Positions 60,583 through 64,000 of a stretch of 64,000 bases of DNA are shown piece after piece. The position numbers and the translations under genes were made by a program. The first letter of the stretch is position 1, and each line of letters opens with the position of its first letter. The notes below the pieces were generated by a model, which had not been told where the DNA came from, made no database searches, and saw nothing but the letters and a program-made list of their open reading frames with translations. Origin of the DNA: Sphingomonas sp. (GTDB lineage: Bacteria; Pseudomonadota; Alphaproteobacteria; Sphingomonadales; Sphingomonadaceae); NCBI GenBank assembly GCA_019635535.1, contig JAHBZH010000001.1, positions 2,446,995 to 2,510,994 of the forward strand, in the 5' to 3' direction.

Positions 60583-61290
60583 CTAGGCGTCCACCTTCCC
60601 GTTGCTGTCGATCCGCTCCACCAGCCCGTCGCGGAAATGGACGATGCTGCGGGCATATTTCGCCATGTCGGGCTCGTGCGTCACCATCAGCACGGTGATG
60701 CCGCTGTCGCGGTTGAGGCCGGTCAGCAGCTCCATGATCTCGACCGAGGTCTTCGAATCGAGATTGCCGGTCGGCTCGTCGGCGAGCAGCACGTCGGGAT
60801 TGGTGACGATCGCGCGGGCGATGGCGACGCGCTGCTGCTGGCCGCCGGACAGCTCGGCGGGGGTATGATCCCACCAATCCTTGAGGCCGACTTTCTCCAG
60901 CGCCGCCAGCGCCCCCGCGCGCCGCGCCGCCTTGTCCTCGCCGCGATAGAGCAGGGGCAATTCGACATTCTCCAGCGCGCTGGTACGGGCGAGCAGGTTG
61001 AAGCCCTGGAAGACGAAGCCGAGATAGCGCCGCCGCAGCAAAGCGCGCTGGTCGCGGTCGAGGCTGTCGACCGGCACGCCCTTGAACCGGAAGGAGCCGC
61101 TGGTGGGCACGTCGAGGCAGCCCAGGATGTTCATCGCCGTCGACTTTCCCGAGCCCGATGGGCCCATCACCGCGACGAAATCGCCGGCCACGACGTCGAG
61201 ATCGACGCCCTTCAGCGCCTGAAAGGCGGTCGCGCCGGAGCCATAGGTCTTGGTGACGCCGCGCAGCGAGATGATCGGCTCATTCGCCAT
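60583..61290 (-). CDS. ABC transporter ATPase, MacB/LolD type
   Basis: 235 aa. Walker A GPSGSGKST, signature LSGGQQQRVAIARAIV, Walker B VLLADEPTGNLDS and the MTHEPDMAKYA switch. It drives the permease next to it, whose start follows the stop directly. It overlaps the adaptor stop by 11 bp. Confidence 0.94.
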   Translation of the reverse strand: MANEPIISLRGVTKTYGSGATAFQALKGVDLDVVAGDFVAVMGPSGSGKSTAMNILGCLDVPTSGSFRFKGVPVDSLDRDQRALLRRRYLGFVFQGFNLLARTSALENVELPLLYRGEDKAARRAGALAALEKVGLKDWWDHTPAELSGGQQQRVAIARAIVTNPDVLLADEPTGNLDSKTSVEIMELLTGLNRDSGITVLMVTHEPDMAKYARSIVHFRDGLVERIDSNGKVDA

Positions 61291-63016
61291 TGCGGGGCTC
61301 CGCGCCCTCTCCGCCGCCTCGCCGCTCGCGCATCTGCTGCCGGCGCTCGCGCAGTTGCGCGCGCTCTTCGGGCGATAGGTTTTCGAAATGGGCGCGGCGC
61401 TGCTCGGGCGTCATGTCGCGCAAACGGGCGCGCTCGCCGCCGGGGCCGCTCGCCGCCGGACGCGCGGGCGCATCCGCCTTGGCGGCGCCTTCATTGCGCG
61501 CAGGCGCGGTGGCCGGCGCCTGTTCGTTGCCCGGCGCATCGCGCGGGGCCGGCGCTTCGGCGGGCGCGGCGCGGTCGCCGGCCGCATCGCCGCCGCCATC
61601 GCGGGACCGGCGGCCCTGACGCCCCTCGCCGCGCTCATTGTTCTTGGGCTGGACCTGGCCGGGCGCGAGCCGGGCGGTGATGACCTCCATGCCCTCGGTG
61701 AGCTCGCCCTGGACGATCTCGGTCACCGAGCCGTTGCTCTCCCCGACGACGACCTGGATGGCGCGCGGATTGCCGTCCTCGCCGAGCACATAGACGGTCT
61801 GGCGGCTGCCCCGCCCGATCGTGACCTCGCGCTCGCCCCGGCCGCCGCGCCGCATCCCGCGCGGCCCGCGGGGAACGAGAACGGAGGTGACCCCGCCCCG
61901 CGAGCTGCCCCCCGCCGCCGCCTGATCGGGCGAGAAGCGCAAGGCCGCATTGGGGACGAGCAGGACATTGCGCCGCTCGGTGGTCACGATATCGGCGGTC
62001 GCGGTCATACCCGGGCGCAGTTGCAGGTCCGCATTGGCGACCGACAGCTCCGCAGTATAGGCGACGACCTGGCCGGTGCCGGAAGACGCGCCGCTGGCGC
62101 TCGACGAGGTGCTGCCCGAGGCGTTGGCGCCGACATCGACGCGGGTCACCGTCGCCGGGAAGGTGCGGCCCGGATAGGCATCGACCGCGAAGGTTGCGCG
62201 CTGGCCGTCATTGACCTCGCCCACATCCGCCTCGTCGACGCGGACCTCCAGCTTCATTGCCGACAGATCCTCGGCGATGATGAAGAGGACCGGCGCGTTG
62301 AACGAGGCGGCGACGGTCTGGCCCGGATCGATCTGGCGTGAGAGGACGACGCCGGTCACCGGCGAATAGATGGTCGCCTTGGACAGGTTGGTCTGGGCGG
62401 AGGAAACCTGCGCCCGGGCCTGGGCGACCTGCGCCTCGGCGGAACGGATGCCGGCGACGGCGCGGCGATTCTCGGCACGGGCCGCGTCCAGCTCCGTCGC
62501 GGACGGCACCCGGCCGCCGGACAGGCGGGAGACTTCCTCCTGCCGGGCGAGATTGGCCTGCGCCTGCGCGGCCGAGGCCTGGGCGGTGGCGACCTGCGCC
62601 TGGGCGGAAGCGAGCGCGGCCTGGGCGCGGACGATCTCGTCCTGCAGCCGCGAGGTGTCGAGCCGGGCGAGCGGCTGCCCGCGCGTCACCCGATCGTTGT
62701 TGTCGACGAAGACCTGGGTCACGAGGCCGGACTGTTCGGAGCCGACCTCGACCTGGTTGGTCGGCTGGAGATTGCCCGTCGCCGAGACGGTGACGGTGAG
62801 GTCGCCGCGCCGCACCTTCTGCGTCGCAAACCCGCCCTCCGCCTCGCCCGCGAAGCAGCGGGAGAGGAGCAGCAGGGCGATAACGGCGACGATCGCGCCG
62901 ACGATGAAGGTCGGCCGCCGCCACCACACGCGCGTCGCGGGCGCGCCGAGAAATTCGTCGAGATCGGCCTTTTCGGCGGGCGCGTTGCTTGCAGGCTGCG
63001 GATTGGCGTCGGTCAT
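61280..63016 (-). CDS. MacA-type periplasmic adaptor with long charged tail
   Basis: 578 aa from ATG 63016. Anchor helix (TFIVGAIVAVIALLLLSRC), then lipoyl and long hairpin (AQAALASAQAQVATAQASAA) and barrel parts (VRVDEADVGEVNDGQRATF). After residue about 470 an unusual tail rich in Ala, Pro, Arg, Glu ends MTPEQRRAHFENLSPEERAQ. It links the ABC part to the outer membrane channel whose stop it overlaps. Confidence 0.9.
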   Translation of the reverse strand: MTDANPQPASNAPAEKADLDEFLGAPATRVWWRRPTFIVGAIVAVIALLLLSRCFAGEAEGGFATQKVRRGDLTVTVSATGNLQPTNQVEVGSEQSGLVTQVFVDNNDRVTRGQPLARLDTSRLQDEIVRAQAALASAQAQVATAQASAAQAQANLARQEEVSRLSGGRVPSATELDAARAENRRAVAGIRSAEAQVAQARAQVSSAQTNLSKATIYSPVTGVVLSRQIDPGQTVAASFNAPVLFIIAEDLSAMKLEVRVDEADVGEVNDGQRATFAVDAYPGRTFPATVTRVDVGANASGSTSSSASGASSGTGQVVAYTAELSVANADLQLRPGMTATADIVTTERRNVLLVPNAALRFSPDQAAAGGSSRGGVTSVLVPRGPRGMRRGGRGEREVTIGRGSRQTVYVLGEDGNPRAIQVVVGESNGSVTEIVQGELTEGMEVITARLAPGQVQPKNNERGEGRQGRRSRDGGGDAAGDRAAPAEAPAPRDAPGNEQAPATAPARNEGAAKADAPARPAASGPGGERARLRDMTPEQRRAHFENLSPEERAQLRERRQQMRERRGGGEGAEPRNGE

Positions 63017-64000
63017 GGATTGGCTCCGGTCTCCGGCGGCGCGCTGGCATCCCAGCCGCCGCCGAGGGCGCGATAGAGTTGGACGATGGCGCGGGCCTCG
63101 TCGCCGCGGCTGTTGGCCATGCCGTCGCGCGCGGAGAGCAGCGAACGTTCGGCGTCCAGCAGGGCGCGGAAATCGGTGAGGCCCGAGCGATACTGGACGC
63201 GGGAGAGGATGGCGCTGTTGGTCGCGGCATCGAGCGCGATCGCGAACTCCGCCTGACGCGTCCGCGCGGCGTTGAGCGCCAGCAAGGCGTTCTCGACATC
63301 CTCGAGCCCGGTCAGCACCGACTGGCGGTAGCTCGCGAGCGACGCCTCGGTCGCCGCCTGCTGCGAGCGGAGCTGCGAACGCAGCCGGCCGCCGTCGAAC
63401 AGGGTCTGGTCGATCCCGCCCAGGATCGATCCGGTGATCGCGCTGAACAGGTTGCCGAGCGAGAAGGCGGCGGTGCCGATGCTGCCCGACAGCCGGAGGC
63501 CGGGATAAAGCTGCGCCTCGGCGACGCCGACCCGCGCGGTGGCGGCGGCGAGGCTGCGTTCGGCGGCGCGGATGTCGGGGCGCTGGCGCAGCGTATCGGC
63601 GGGAATGCCGGCGGCGATCTCGGCCGGCCCGCGCGGGATCGGGCGCGCTTCGGCAAGCTCGGCGGTCAGTGCGCCCGGCGCCCGGCCGGTGAGGACGGCG
63701 AGGCGATAGGTGGCGCTGGTGAAGCTGTTCTCGATGTTCGGGATCGACGCGGCATTGCTCGCCCGCGCGCCGCGCGCCTGCTCCGAATCCAGCGAGGAGG
63801 CGAGGCCCGCCTGGACCCGCCACTGGGCGATCTGGAGATTGTCGTCGGAAATGGCGAGCGTGTCGCGCGCCAGCGCGAGCCGCTCCTGCGCCAGCCGCGC
63901 TTCGATATAGTTGGTCGCGACTTCGGCGGCGATCGCGGCGCGCAGCGCCTCGCGATCGTACCAGGCGCCTTCCGCGTCCGCGCCCGCCGCCTCGACACCC
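63013..64000 (-). CDS. TolC/NodT-type outer membrane channel, 5' end outside the window
   Basis: The frame is open from the right edge to the stop at 63,013 (about 328 residues). It shows IAAEVATNYIEARLAQERLA, TGRAPGALTAELAEARPIPR, PADTLRQRPDIRAAERSLAA and LFDGGRLRSQLRSQQAA, the family signature. It completes the MacAB-type exporter. Signal peptide and start are not visible. Confidence 0.9.
   Translation of the reverse strand, partial: GVEAAGADAEGAWYDREALRAAIAAEVATNYIEARLAQERLALARDTLAISDDNLQIAQWRVQAGLASSLDSEQARGARASNAASIPNIENSFTSATYRLAVLTGRAPGALTAELAEARPIPRGPAEIAAGIPADTLRQRPDIRAAERSLAAATARVGVAEAQLYPGLRLSGSIGTAAFSLGNLFSAITGSILGGIDQTLFDGGRLRSQLRSQQAATEASLASYRQSVLTGLEDVENALLALNAARTRQAEFAIALDAATNSAILSRVQYRSGLTDFRALLDAERSLLSARDGMANSRGDEARAIVQLYRALGGGWDASAPPETGANP

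Overview
The window is very GC-rich DNA with dense, overlapping genes. The protein families (TonB receptor with STN domain, FecI/FecR pair, sphingomonad-type lasso peptide genes, luxI followed by a phytanoyl-CoA dioxygenase gene, alphaproteobacterial copper and czc genes) point to an alphaproteobacterium, most likely of the order Sphingomonadales. This placement is inferred from gene content; no rRNA is present. Almost the whole window (1 to about 59,330) reads as one end of an integrative element that sits in a tRNA-Arg gene. Its tyrosine integrase (57,919-59,064) lies beside a displaced tRNA 3' end (59,328-59,372), and ordinary chromosome follows on the right: a MacA/MacB-type ABC exporter with a TolC-like partner, running off the window at 64,000.

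Region by region: 1-7,300 is mobile-element backbone, all on the minus strand: a DNA methylase/DEAH helicase fusion running off the left edge, a TOPRIM primase-like protein, a lytic transglycosylase, a TraF-like S26 peptidase, a small HTH protein, a hypothetical protein, an XRE-like regulator and a DUF2285 protein, then a broken luxR 3' end. 7,580-43,210 is a metal-resistance island: PepSY pair, copAB and accessories, a cnrYXH-type sigma/anti-sigma/sensor unit, cusF-cusCBA, an SDR/membrane fusion protein, a Cu P-type ATPase with methyltransferase and CueR, a MerR regulator with two operator-like sites, a short CDF transporter, a czcN/czcI/czcCBA/czcD-like series and a ZIP transporter.

43,594-47,604 is a quorum-sensing block: two divergent luxR genes, luxI, a phytanoyl-CoA dioxygenase and a GntR regulator. 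47,686-57,080 is a complete lasso peptide cluster: two precursor genes (each followed by a strong hairpin), B, C, and on the opposite strand an isopeptidase, a TonB receptor, FecR and a FecI-like sigma factor. 57,694-59,064 holds an AlpA-like regulator and the integrase.

How the parts fit together (inference): the backbone moves the element, the metal island gives the host copper and Zn/Co/Cd/Ni efflux, and the cargo also carries a cell-density circuit directly upstream of a peptide-producing and peptide-reimporting system. The metal island lies between two same-strand luxR 3' ends that are similar but not identical, and a 23-bp direct repeat with one mismatch brackets the whole cargo (7,303 and 57,287). 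This suggests that the cargo was assembled stepwise on one backbone.
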